Of a DNA stretch of 64,000 bases, positions 22,009 to 32,753 are shown one piece after another; positions within the stretch are counted from its first letter, which is position 1; each line of letters begins with the position of its first letter. The notes under the pieces were generated by a model, which saw only the letters and a program-made list of their open reading frames with translations, was not told the DNA's origin and did no database searches. A program made the translations under genes and the position numbers. Source of the DNA: Staphylotrichum longicolle (Eukaryota > Ascomycota > Sordariomycetes > Sordariales > Chaetomiaceae); the NCBI GenBank assembly GCA_019096155.1, contig JAHCVI010000001.1, forward strand, positions 11,780,001-11,844,000, given 5' to 3'.

Positions 22009-22128
22009 CTTGGATCTGAAGATGCGATGCTGCCACGAGGAGTACTGAGTGAATGGGAACGGGAACGGGCCGCGAGAACGGGAGGGGATGGTGAGCGGTT
22101 CAAAAGCGAGAGTCGGGTGGGAGACAGT

Positions 22129-22134
22129 TATATG
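22129..22134 (-). promoter_or_regulatory. Candidate TATA box of the GPI-anchored zinc-module gene
   Basis: ATATAA on the minus strand, about 121 bp from the ATG at 22008. Confidence 0.4.
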
Positions 22135-22620
22135 GTGGTGTGGTTGTTAGCCCACGGCAGCACAGCACCATCATGTCGCTCTAAGCCAACAACTTCCAGG
22201 CGAATGAAAACCAGTCCCGCCACCAAAGTCACCAGACACTGCAGGAATGGACTGTCTCCTTCTGCCGTCAAGGTGTCCATCGCCAAGAGCCCAAGACGCG
22301 GTTGCGGTGGTTTAGCCTGCAGCCATGGCCACTTGCACATTATCGGTCGCACCAGGCATGGAATGTTCTTTTCGGTCTTTCGCATCATGTTGGGTGTGTC
22401 CCTTGATGGTCGATCCCACGCGGGGCGGTGGTGTTGTCAGTGCGGCCCAGTCGTCCTTCCTGGTAGGTATTTACTGCTGTTGGTCGGGTGCGCGTGCGGG
22501 ATGAAACTGGGGCCTGGAGAGAGCATGGCTGTGCACGGCAACAGAGAGCATGGCAACCTTGAAGCGTCGGCAGGAAGCAGGGCGTGAGGCGGGACTGCTG
22601 TCTTGGCCTTGTCAGCGCAG

Positions 22621-22653
22621 CCATCAAGGTTCTCAAGGGCTGGCCATCAAGGT
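22621..22653 (+). promoter_or_regulatory. Paired CCATCAAGGT elements
   Basis: The ten-base string CCATCAAGGT occurs twice, starting at 22621 and 22644, 23 bp apart (about two helical turns). Each contains the ZafA-type core CAAGGT. Confidence 0.5.
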
Positions 22654-23332
22654 GCACGGGTCAAGATTGCGCGCAGTCTGGGCAGGAAGCGGGCCAATCA
22701 GGCGCTGCGGAATTATTTTCTTCTTGCCCACACTTGCCCACACTTGCCCGCAATCCACCGGAGCCGTATCTGCTCCTTCTTTTTGGGGGCGGCCCCGTCT
22801 TGCCCAGCCGTGGATTCGACCGAACCCTGCGGCGCCGAGTTTCTACCTTATTCTGAGCTATGATGCGACCCCCATCCCCCCTCGATGCTCCCATGTCTCC
22901 CTCCCATGTCTCCCATGTCTCCCATATCCCGTCTCCAGTCTCTCAACCCCCCCAGCCCCTCATCAACCACAACGACCCCCGCGCCCATAACGTGAACCCT
23001 GACAAAACATTGGGCCGCGGCTGCGAGTTATTGGAAGTTTGGAACCTCTTTGGCGCGACACCTTGACGGCTTGCGCTGCAACGAACGGAGTTTCGGCACT
23101 CTGTGGTGTTGGGCTGTGCCTGAGCTGGCTTCAGTGCGACCCATTCCATGAGGCGACGAAACCAGCGAAGGGAATAATAAACGACGCTGTAACCTCCGCT
23201 GCTTGTCTCAGCTTCGACCCGCTTCTGCATTTCTCGTCCTCGTCCCTTGGTCGATCCCTTATTGCGCGGCAGCCCCCGCCTCGGTCCGTCCCTCGAGTTA
23301 CCGCACTTTGTTCCCTCGGAACCACAATCACC

Positions 23333-25486
23333 ATGACTCGGCTCACCTCCGCCCTCCGGGCCTCCGTCATTTACGGGCTGCTGGCTGCTTCCTCAGGCGA
23401 AGCCGTCTCTCCACGTGCCACACCGCCCGTCTACCACCAGGCGCGCCACGTGGATTCCTCTGTCTCAGATGCCAACCCGGCCACCATCACAGCCGTGTCC
23501 AACTGCCACCCTCACGGGGCTACACAGTACGTCATATTCTTTGAGTTGAAGGTTGGTTGGCTGATGTTGACTATTCTCAGGTACTGCCAAGCAGGGACCA
23601 CAGAGTTTAGGGTATCTGGCACCGTCACTGCCTCATCTTACTCGGCGTGCCACACGCATGGCCCCGACATGTAGGCGCTATCTCCTCTCATCACTCTTCT
23701 TAGAGGCGACTAACACCCCCAGATATTGCATGGCGGGCTCGGACGAGGTGCAAATCATTGCCGTCCAGGCCGCCCAGGCCGCCCAGGCCACTCAGACCAT
23801 CACGCCAACTCCGACGAGCGCTGCCGCGTCGAGTACCGCCGCGTCCAGCGTCACTGCCGTGTCTGAGTGTCACCTACACGGTAATACGCTGTGAGTCTAT
23901 TATGACCTCGTTGTCTTCTCCGGTGCTAACAACTTCCAAGCTTCTGCATGGCCGGGACAGCCGAGTACGAGGTCCACACCAGCGTAACGGCAACCCAAGA
24001 CATCCCGCCTGCCTTTACTGGGTGTCACTCCCACGCGGCCGAGACGTATGTGTGCTGTGGTGCGTCGTGAGTCAGGGAAGCGCTGACATGGCTCTAGTTT
24101 CTGCATGGCACCCAACGGCGATGAGGTCGAGATCCATGCGGCCGGAGAAGAGGAGGAAACCGCCGAGAGCTCGTCCGCCGGCCAGAACTGCCACTTCCAT
24201 GCTGGTGTTGAGTAAGTTGTCTTCTTCAGCGTGACCCGTGCGGGGCTGACCTTTGAGCAGGCACTGTGTTAGTGCCGGGGCCAGCGAATCTGGCGAAAAG
24301 AACTGCGCCCGCGTCAACCGAGACTACAATATCAAACTCCGCGTCGGCCTTCTGTTTGTCATGTTGGCGACCAGCGCCATTGGCGTGTTCACCCCGATCC
24401 TAATAGCGTCCTATGTGTCTCCAAAGCACCCGGTCTTCACCATCCTTCGACAGTTCGGCACTGGCGTCATTATCTCAACGGCATTTGTTCATGTGAGTAG
24501 CCGGGTGGGAATCGCTGTCGGACATAACTAACTAGGTCAGCTCTACACCCATGCCACCCTCATGTTTGCAAACGAGTGCCTCGGGGAGCTCTCGTACGAG
24601 TCCACTTCCTCGGCCATCCTCATGGCCGGTCTCTTCCTGTCCTTTCTCATCGAGTACGCCGGCAACCGGCTCATCCAGTGGCACGAGGCCAAGGCGCAAC
24701 CCGCCAGCGTCGAGTCAGCCGGCCACAGCCACGGTGCCGCATCACCCGCCGCCCGCACTGACATGGTCAACATCACCGTCCTCGAAGCGGGCGTCATCTT
24801 CCACTCTCTCCGTAAGCCCTCCTCCCTTCATGCCTGTAGATTCCTAAACGCTGACCCCCGCAGTAATTGGCCTCACCCTGGTTGTCGCCGGCGATTCCTT
24901 CTTTTTGACCCTCTTTGCCGTCATCGTGTTTCACCAAATGTTCGAAGGCCTCGCCCTCGGCACCCGCATCGCCGCTCTCGGCCGCCCCTGCCCAACCTCC
25001 TCCACTGATACGACCGCCTCCGGCATCCCCGGCCACAACCACGCCCACGGCCACGAGCACTACCACAACCACGACGCCGACCCGCCGCCGGGCACCACAA
25101 CCGAACCCAAACTCGCCGCCGCCCCGGACTCCTCCGCGGACAGCACCCACTCCACCGCCGCCGGCACCCTGACGCCCTCGGTCTCGATGCGGAAGAAGCT
25201 CCTCCTGGCCCTCGCCTTCGCCGTTGTGACGCCCCTCGGGATGGGCATCGGCATCGGCGTACTGCACAACTTCAACGGCAACGACCCGGCCACCATTATC
25301 GCGATCGGCACACTCGACGCGCTGTCGGCGGGCATCCTGGTGTGGGTCGGCGTCGTCGAGATGTGGGCGCACGACTGGATGCTCGGCGGGGAGATGACGC
25401 GGGCCGGGCCGGTGCGGACGGGGCTGGGCTTGGTGGCGCTGGTGGTGGGCATGGCGGTGATGAGTTTGCTGGGGAAGTGGGCGTAG
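23333..25486 (+). CDS. zrfC: ZIP zinc transporter with five intron-bearing C-x2-H-[GA]-x4-C ectodomain modules
   Basis: A 598-residue plasma-membrane zinc importer, ZrfC-like. Exons: 23333-23526, 23581-23670, 23723-23890, 23941-24045, 24098-24211, 24261-24492, 24541-24811, 24864-25486; all phases agree. A signal-like N-terminus is followed by an ectodomain with modules CHPHGATQYC, CHTHGPDIYC, CHLHGNTLFC, CHSHAAETFC and CHFHAGVEHC. All five are split by an intron after the second base of codon 8. ZIP transmembrane segments follow, including GTGVIISTAFVHL, the helix with HSL and the family signature HQMFEGLALG. A His-rich cytosolic loop (HNHAHGHEHYHNH) precedes the last helices. The Aspergillus ZrfC also has a long N-terminal zinc-binding extension and is divergent from aspf2, so I use that symbol as the nearest functional analogue. 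Confidence 0.88.
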
Positions 25487-25905
25487 ATGATGGGAATGGG
25501 ATAGAAGGGTTTTGGGTTTTGATGCGAAAGGCATCTGGGAATTGGAGTTTGGGTTTGGTCTTTGCTGTATATATCATGAAGGCTGTGGCATGAGGGATAC
25601 CCCGTCAATGGTAATGGGAAAAGTCTTCCAACCGCGATCTAGTTCGTTATTCTGGGAGAGAACCAGATAGTGGCTCGCCAAGCAGTGACTCGGTAACTCC
25701 TCCAAGCCATGTCTCTCGGTTTCGGTCAAAGGGTACATCGTGGTTGGATTTACAAGCACCGCCACGCGAGGCTCCCTTAGTTTGTGTAACCCTCTCATCG
25801 CTTCTCAGTATTTGCTCAATCTTTTGCATCCTCGTCCAGAGCTTTTAAACGCAACGCGAGAGCATTGAAAGAAAAACACCTTGTTCACCTCCCCGTCACT
25901 ACAAA
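25487..25905. other. Gene-free stretch
   Basis: Short region holding the 3' end of the ZIP transcript and the promoter of the J-domain gene. Nothing else seen. Confidence 0.5.
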
Positions 25906-26719
25906 ATGGCTTCCCCAGCGACCACCGATTACTACGCCATCCTCGGCGTCCCCCAAACCGCCGATGACAGCCTGATCAGGTCACGCTACAAAACGCTCGC
26001 CAAGATCAGACACCCAGACAAGAATCTCGACAACCCCCAAGCGACAGCCGACTTTCAGCTGGTATGAGCGCCCGCCGACTTCCAGCTCCTTCAAATCACA
26101 CTGAAACCCAAACTGCCAGTTGTTACAAGCCTACTCCGTCCTCAGCAACCCAATCGACCGCCACAACTACGACACGCAAGATTACCCCCGTATCCGCCGC
26201 CAAACAACACGCTCTCAATCAACCACATCACCATCAAAAGCAACGACCTCAGACACCGACGGCGACCCCAACCCCACCCTCACGGAGCTCACAGCCCGCT
26301 TTGACACCCTCAACGCAACCCTCTTTACCCTCCGCACCCGCCACGCTAACATCGCCCAGCTCCTCGCCGACACCACCGCCGCCATCCCCGCGCTCACCAT
26401 CACGCTTGCCGACCTGAACGCCCAATTAGCAGCGCAGACACAGGAATCACAAGAACAACGGCACCAACAAGAAGAACAAGAAACCCGACATCCCGAGCGG
26501 TGTGTCGAGGTTCCCGACGTGGATGATCCGTGGATGCAGGCAGCGCTGTGCGAGATGGCTCTCGAGGCCACGGCGATACAGGCTGCGGGGTACAAGGCCT
26601 TGGTGGACGAGGCGTGGGAGGAGATTGTCCGAGTTGAGGCGGAGTGGAGGGCGGTGGGGGGGTTGATGATGGATGAGTGGGCGGGGGACTTGTTGAGGGG
26701 GGAGGAGAGTGGGCAGTGA
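25906..26719 (+). CDS. J-domain (DnaJ-like) protein
   Basis: A 251-residue protein from exons 25906-26061 and 26120-26719. The N-terminal J domain (residues about 8-75) has the HPD tripeptide at 36-38 (KIRHPDKN), the motif that stimulates Hsp70 ATPase. It lacks the Gly/Phe and zinc-finger regions of type I/II proteins, so it is a type III co-chaperone. The remainder is a predicted coiled coil (LTELTARFDTLNATLFTLR... and a Gln/Glu-rich segment) ending in an acidic/Trp-containing tail. Small fungal J proteins of this layout are usually unnamed, so the Hsp70 partner is unknown. Confidence 0.85.
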
Positions 26720-26978
26720 GTGATGAGTAAGGAGGATAGTGAGATGAGAAACATGGAGGGGAGGGGGAGGGGAGGATAAATGTATAGGGCGCGGAGGGTC
26801 AGAGGGACCGGGACAAGCCAAGGAAGGGACGGAGACAAGAAGGCAAACGACAAAGCTCTAATGAGGGTATCTAAACCAAGGTACCTATCACACAACACAC
26901 TCATACCTCAACACCACACCATCCCACCCCAACCAGAATTTTCCTTTCCTTTTCCAAAACCCAAACCAATGCCCACCA

Positions 26979-29900
26979 TTACAAACCCGCGCCCCACGTA
27001 CTCCCCGCCCTCCCTCCATTCGCCTCGACCTCGTACCGCCCCAGACTCTCCTGCCACCCCTGCCAGTCAAACCCTTCATCCATGTTCGTGTCCACGTCCT
27101 CGCCGCCGGCCATGTACGGCATGCGCATGATATCGGGCGACCCCGTCGTCGGCCACAGCCACGGCGGCAAGTTCTCCTCGTTGGGCGCGGCAACCTGTCC
27201 GCCGGCGTTGACATCCCCGCCCATCGGCGTCCCGTGCTGTACGTGTTGTTGCTGCTGCGGCTGCTGCTGGAGGTGTGCAGGCAACCCCATCCCTGCCGCG
27301 GCCGCCGTGCGGTCGAGATGCTGCTGCAGCTCGGGCGGGAGCGGGGTGTTGTCAAACGCGAGCGAGGGATCGACGCGGTGAGGCTCGCCGGTCGGGTAGG
27401 CGAAGAAGGCGGCGCGGGCGAGTTCGTCAGAGGCGTCGTTGGCCCATATCGGGACGAGGTCGCTGGGGACAAAGTTGGGGTTGGCCATGGCGTCGTCGAT
27501 GTACTCCATGAAATCAGGCCTGGAGAAGATAGGGTTGTCTGGTTGTGTGAAGGGGGCGGGCATGGTCTGGCTTCGTTGTGGCAGGCCGGGGTGGGGTTGA
27601 GGTGCGACTTGAGGTTGTGCTGGCCCTTGAGCGGGCGGGGGCAGGTTGACGAGTTTGCGCCAGCGGTCAAGCGCGAGGGCGGTTTTCACCGAGTTCGGGA
27701 TGGACCCGAAGTTGGCTTGGGGCGCTTTGGATTGGTCCTGAAGCTCGAGCTCGCGTGCCGCCTGCGGGTCTGCGCGCAGCCGGGCGATCTCGGCTTCGCG
27801 GTGCTTTTTGACCTTGAGGTACAGCTTCCTGAGAGGCATCCATACGGCATGATGAGTCGCGAGCCTCTCGAGCTCCGCCGGGTTGGGCGACAGGAAGGTC
27901 AGGTTCAGCGCCGCCCACGCGCGCTCCGCCCTGGGTCCCCACGGCCCGTGCGACACTTCGATGAGCGTGTATGCGAGTGCATGCCAGTGGCTCCAGGTCT
28001 GGAAGAGCCAGTGCCATTGTTTGCAGCGGGGATCCGTGTTCAAGATGTGGCTGTACTCGAACACGTCGAGAGCGGCATTGAGCAGGCGAGCCCGCACCTC
28101 CTCCGACAGGACGTCGTTGCCCGGGCCGGGGAAGAGCACGGGCTGGTAGATGATGAGAGTCATCTTGGCGACGATGACACGGGTCAGGTTGGATGCGACC
28201 CAGAACATCGAGTTGGAGCCGTCCTTTAGCAGTCGCTGCTGTACGCGATCGGATACTTCGGTCAGCAATGCCTCGCGCTCCTCGAGCGACTTGCCGGCAT
28301 CGCCGGGATAGGCGGGGACCATGCTCGACGATGCGGTATGCAGGCGTCTCGACAGCGCGCAAATTTCGTATCGAATGAGCGAGAAGGCCATGTCAGTGGT
28401 GCCCTCCCTGGGCTCGGGGAGGCACGTGCTCTCCTGGGAGATGTCGGAATCGTTGATGTTGAGGGGGATCTGGGTGTCGAATGTGCCGGCAACGATGGTG
28501 AGGTCGGTCCCTTGGTCTTCGGCAGACCGCAGATCCAAGACGCACACGGCCCAGAAGAGCCGGCGGCGCATCTCGATCTGGTAGGGCGTCAAGTTCGGGA
28601 AGTGGGTGCCGTCGCGGTGGAGGCCCAGCGCCTGGCTGAGGCGGATGAGGAGGGCCGTGAGCGTCCAGGCAAACCGGGTGTCGTCGTGGCGGCGGACGAG
28701 GACGAGGAACAGCATGAAAGCCTGAACGACAGTGAAATCGGGCTTGGTGAGAAACTCGGCCTTGGCGAGCGCCTGCTCGAGCGCGAACCGGTATTTTTGA
28801 ATCAGGACATGTTTTTCTGTGCCAAAATTACGTTTTACCTGCAGGAGTTAGCAATGGGGGCCTGGCTCGAGAATAAGGGGACATACCTCGTCCTCGTCGA
28901 GCGAAGTGATGGAAGCGTAGTAGATGGAAAACATCAAGGCTTCTGTCGAGGGGGTGAGGCTGTCTAGGCTGTGCCGCAGCTCCTTGATGGTTTTGCTCAT
29001 GGTGGGCACGTGTATAATCTTCAGTATTGGGTCGACATTTTCTTGGTAGACCTGCCAGATGAAGGGAATCTGTGACGGCAGGGGGTGCAGGGGTTTGAGG
29101 TCGACGTCGGCTGAGCGGTATCCCAGGACGAACGACTGGTGGTCCATTAAGCTTTTTTGGTGGTCGGATTCCGGCGTGGCATCCATGTCTGACTCGTCCG
29201 AGTCCTCGTCGGTGAGGTGTTGCGACGCCTTGCGCAATTCGTCGAGCTACAGCGCGTCAACATCTCACCCCTGATCTAGCCAAGGGAAGCGGGGCTTACC
29301 TCATCATTGATGGACGACCACAGCGTGCTGCTGACATAGCGGGTCACGCCCTTCTCATTCAAAACCAGCCGGCCAAATTGTTTATTCACGTCGGGGGAAC
29401 CCTTGCCGAACGAATCCGTCTCGGACATGGACCTCGAGCCCGGCCTCGCGGGCAGCCTCGCGGCGCCCATGCCTGGCGAGTTATTCCCGGTGCCGCCGGC
29501 AGTGGTAGGATTGGGCATGGAGCCGAGGCGCCCACCGATGGTATTCTCGTCTCTTGGGTATGCGGCACCGGCTTCGGGCGAGTTTCCAGCGCTGGAGGGG
29601 TGGCGCACCGACTCGACTTCGATCTGTCCGCTGAGCTCCTCGACGATTCCTTCGAGCTTCCGCAGGCGCTTCATCAATTCCAGCTCGCGCTCGCTCGAGG
29701 GCTGCTTCGCCGGGGCATTGGGGTCCTTCGGGCGGGGCCGGCGTGGAGCTCGGCCTGGCGCGGGGAAGATACACGGGATCTGGGCGCGGCGGCAGTTGGA
29801 GCAGGGCATGTGTTTGTCGCAGCGGACCTTTGCTTGTCAGTCTGGTTCAGGGGCCACGGACTGCAGGAAGCGGAACACACCTTTCTCCTCCGACATGTCA

Positions 29901-30102
29901 CGCAGCTGCGCGGGTTCAAGGCGGACGACGGAGCGGCAGTCGGCGAGTAGACGGAGGCACCGGGGGGTGGATGGCGGGCCATGGCGATGATCTGTTGCGG
30001 GTCATAGTTGTCCTGGGCGCTCGTCACGGAGGCGGCGTCGTTTGGGCGCGGACTGTCGTCGGCCACAGGGACCCGCGCGGCAGAGGCTCCTTCCCCAGGC
30101 AT
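26979..30102 (-). CDS. Zn2Cys6 transcription factor with fungal_trans domain
   Basis: A 989-residue nuclear regulator. Exons: 30102-29881, 29827-29300, 29246-28887, 28838-26979, all phase 0. The Zn2Cys6 cluster is rebuilt across intron 1, with Cys at 67, 70, 77, 83, 86 and 93 (CVTCRRRK | VRCDKHMPCSNC). It is followed by a basic linker with PRRPRPKDP and a short coiled coil (LMKRLRKLEGIVEEL) for dimerisation. The middle-homology region contains IPFIWQVYQENVDPIL, LGLHRDGTHFPNLTPYQIEMRRRLFW and related segments. The C-terminus is Gln/Pro-rich with an acidic end, a likely activation region. It lies convergent with the J-domain gene. Target genes cannot be inferred from position alone. Confidence 0.9.
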
Positions 30103-31302
30103 GGTTGCAGCGAGGCGAAGCCGTGTTGAGCGAAAGGTGGTGAGGGCGGGGAGTGTCGAGGACCAAGGGCGAGCTAGGTCGGTGTGGGGGGGTGCGGGAT
30201 CAATGCGCTCGACTCGCGGGGTCGGGACGACTCGGCTGCTGGTCGGCGGGATGCATTAAGAGCGTCTCCGGTCGGAGGGCGCAGGTTGGCTTCCTTTGGG
30301 ATCGGTACGGACAGTTCTGAAGGTATCGGGGCGGCCAGGGCGGCCAGGGCGGCGTGGGTTGCTGGAGTCAACAGTCAAAGTCAATTCGGCGCTGGTGAGT
30401 TGATTTGGGACAAGTCCTGACTGACCTTCAAAGTTGGTGGGGCAGCGCTGTTGCCGCTGGGCCGCCCCACCACCTTATCCAAGACCCACTTTAAGGTGCC
30501 TATTGCAAACAAAATGTCGAGTGTGCAGATCGAAGGTTCGACATAATTTGAAGATCAGAATTGCGTCCTCGTTGTCGAATGGTGTATTCAACCGGCCTGC
30601 ATCAATCGATGGCCCACAACAGCAGCCTTGAGCCTCAAATACGCTGTGCAACGGTTTGTAAACCTCTTCGCAGGTTGCACTGTACTTCGAATCGAGAAAC
30701 TTGCAAGTCGGACAGCAGCTCTGGCTGCCCCACCGCCTCGCCAAGCTTTTGGAATGCAAGAAACCTGAACCGCTGATTGATTGCATTTGAGTCACCGACA
30801 AAAACATCAACACTGCAGCTGACCATGCACAGTCAATTTACAGAGCTGGTGGGTGCGATTCGGGCAACCCTGCGAGGCGACACCAGTGGTGCCTTCTCTC
30901 ATTTTTCAGCCGGCGCCTGGAGTCGGAGAGCTGTTTATCTGTTTATTGTTGAACTTGACCAGGTTCTGCAACCCGGTTTCCATCCAATCTCAATTGAGCC
31001 GGGCTTGCTCAGCGGCCTTGGCTCTCCTCGGCCTTCGGGAGGGGATCGGGGCTCCCTTGCTATTTCGAGCGCGAGCCGCCGTGCAGTCTGGAATCCCTGG
31101 GGAATGGAGAAACTTACAACGGCGGAGCCGAGGATACCGGTAATGTCCGCCCCCCGGGAGCTTAAACGGACGATAGACGTTCGACGAGGGTGCTCCTGGC
31201 GGCGAGGTGGCTGCAGATCACCATCAACGTGCACTGTCACGAGATTTACTTTCATGCACAATGCCTTCGTTGCTTCGGTAGTCGTGAGCGGGCCGCAGGA
31301 AT
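30103..31302. other. Gene-free stretch
   Basis: Upstream region of the Zn2Cys6 gene and 3' flank of the Nudix gene. I see no conserved frame, no tRNA and no repeat of note. Confidence 0.5.
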
Positions 31303-31950
31303 TTAAACGCCGGCAACAAGAGCAGCCTCCCCCACCAGTCCCTCGATGCCGGGGTGATCCTGGAGGAGGTTCAGGATGGGCAGAAAAACTTTCGCTTCGC
31401 CGTCCCTCCCTGCGATAACGGCCCTGACGTCAGACCAACCCATCCACTCCCACCGCTCGCACTTTTCCGGCTCGAGGTTCTGCAACGTCTGTCAACACTC
31501 GAAGCGACAATAAGATGAGACTAGGTGGAACGAGTCGACACACCTCTGGCTCCTGACTCTCATCGACCCTTCGACACAGCACAAAGATGGTAATGTAATG
31601 CTTCGTCGGGCTGAACACGTCGTTGGTCAGGCCGAGCAGCTTCTCCGCGCGGACCACAAGCCCCGTCTCTTCGAGCGTCTCTCGTTCGGCGCACGCAAAG
31701 TAGCTCTCCCCGACCTCGAGATGGCCGCCGGGGAACTGCCACTGACCTGAGCCGTGTCGATATCCGGTGTCAGTAACCGTTGGAAACGGGCCTGATTCAG
31801 GCAATCGCCATCTGAAACAAAGCACCAACTCAAAGCACTGTACGCACCGTTACCGTGCGATACCTTCCGCACGCCCATCACCATCCGCCCCTGTGCGTCC
31901 CGGACGACGGCAGCAACGCCGACACGGACAATCGGAGCCTGTGTCGTCAT
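31303..31950 (-). CDS. Nudix hydrolase, NUDT15/MTH2-like
   Basis: A 160-residue protein from exons 31950-31848, 31746-31544 and 31479-31303. The Nudix box is complete: GGHLEVGE, then RETLEETGL with the REUxEE glutamates that bind Mg2+. The segment before it (VRVGVAAVVRDAQGRMVMGVRK...QWQFPGG) and the later NLEPEKCERWEW closely follow the human NUDT15 plan, which hydrolyses (oxidised or thio-) dGTP and related nucleotides. Intron 2 may end at 31480 or, less likely, further upstream, which would add a few residues before NLEPEK. A house-cleaning role in the cytosol is inferred from the family. Confidence 0.88.
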
Positions 31951-32656
31951 CGTGATGTTTGGTGCTCTGCGGAGATAATCGTTCGAGTTCGGTTAGGTTG
32001 CACGATTGGAGGTTGCACTGCAGAGATTGGGCGAATCGGAAAATTACCACCGTTTCCAATCCCACTCACTCGTCGTTTTGCGGATCCAGCACACCATCCC
32101 GGCCTTAACCAAGAGCGGGAAGACTCACCTCGATATGAACCTTTATGGCGGGGAGCTCTTGCACTTTCCTCCGACGACAGTATATCAACACAGTGGTGAA
32201 CACAGACAAGTCGAGACGTCCAGAACTGCGACTATGACAGGAAACATTCCCGTTCTTGTCCTCGATCAATCCATGATAATTTGAAGATTTCAATCCCGGA
32301 GCTTCAGATGCAATCCGGCCGCGAAAGAGACAAACATCGCTCACGCGTGAACACAGCCCCGGGCCTTGATCTACCCCAAGCCAAGACCCGTACTCAAACC
32401 CGTTGCCGGTTGCGTCTGGAAATCTGAGGATTCTGTCGGACAAAGAGATAATACATCAACCCTCGCCGTCTCCCGACATTGAGAAAGCGTTCCGTCACTC
32501 GTCCTATTCTTCACGAAACAAACCGGAATCATTATTGCCGCGTGCACTATTGAAATAGTCTCTCTGCGAACCCCGCATTGCGTGACGACAATAGGATCCG
32601 GAGAATGGATACGAGCAGGGACCCGAACTAGCAGGCAGCTGAGCTTTGGCAGAGCG
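31951..32656. other. Gene-free stretch
   Basis: Divergent region between the Nudix gene and the alkylsulfatase gene. No gene supported. Confidence 0.5.
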
Positions 32657-32663
32657 TATATAA
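32657..32663 (+). promoter_or_regulatory. TATA box of the alkylsulfatase gene
   Basis: TATATAA, 97 bp upstream of the ATG at 32754. Confidence 0.6.
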
Positions 32664-32753
32664 GGTAATTAACCCGCATTCCCTCGCCGAGGGACTGGGT
32701 TCACATCAAAGGCAACCCGGCAGTCTGAGCGCAGCTAGCAAAACACGACCACC

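Larger units (their letters stand above)
22009..23332. promoter_or_regulatory. Shared divergent promoter with five CAAGGT (ZafA-type) hexamers
   Basis: Intergenic region of 1,324 bp between the two zinc genes. CAAGGT reads at 22269-22274, 22625-22630 and 22648-22653, and on the other strand (ACCTTG) at 22556-22561 and 23060-23065. About 0.65 copies would be expected by chance on both strands at equal base frequencies. CAAGGT is the known core of the zinc-responsive motif of Aspergillus ZafA. Two GCCAAG hexamers, the PacC core, lie at 22282-22287 and 22602-22607 (reverse). A CCCATGTCT minisatellite lies at 22890-22927, and ACTTGCCCAC repeats near 22728-22750. Regulation by zinc shortage and possibly alkaline pH is inferred. 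Confidence 0.6.

Noticed and set aside
24261..24492. Reading the sixth ZIP exon as the start of the transporter
   Set aside because: The upstream exons join in frame with conserved modules, a signal peptide and matching splice phases.
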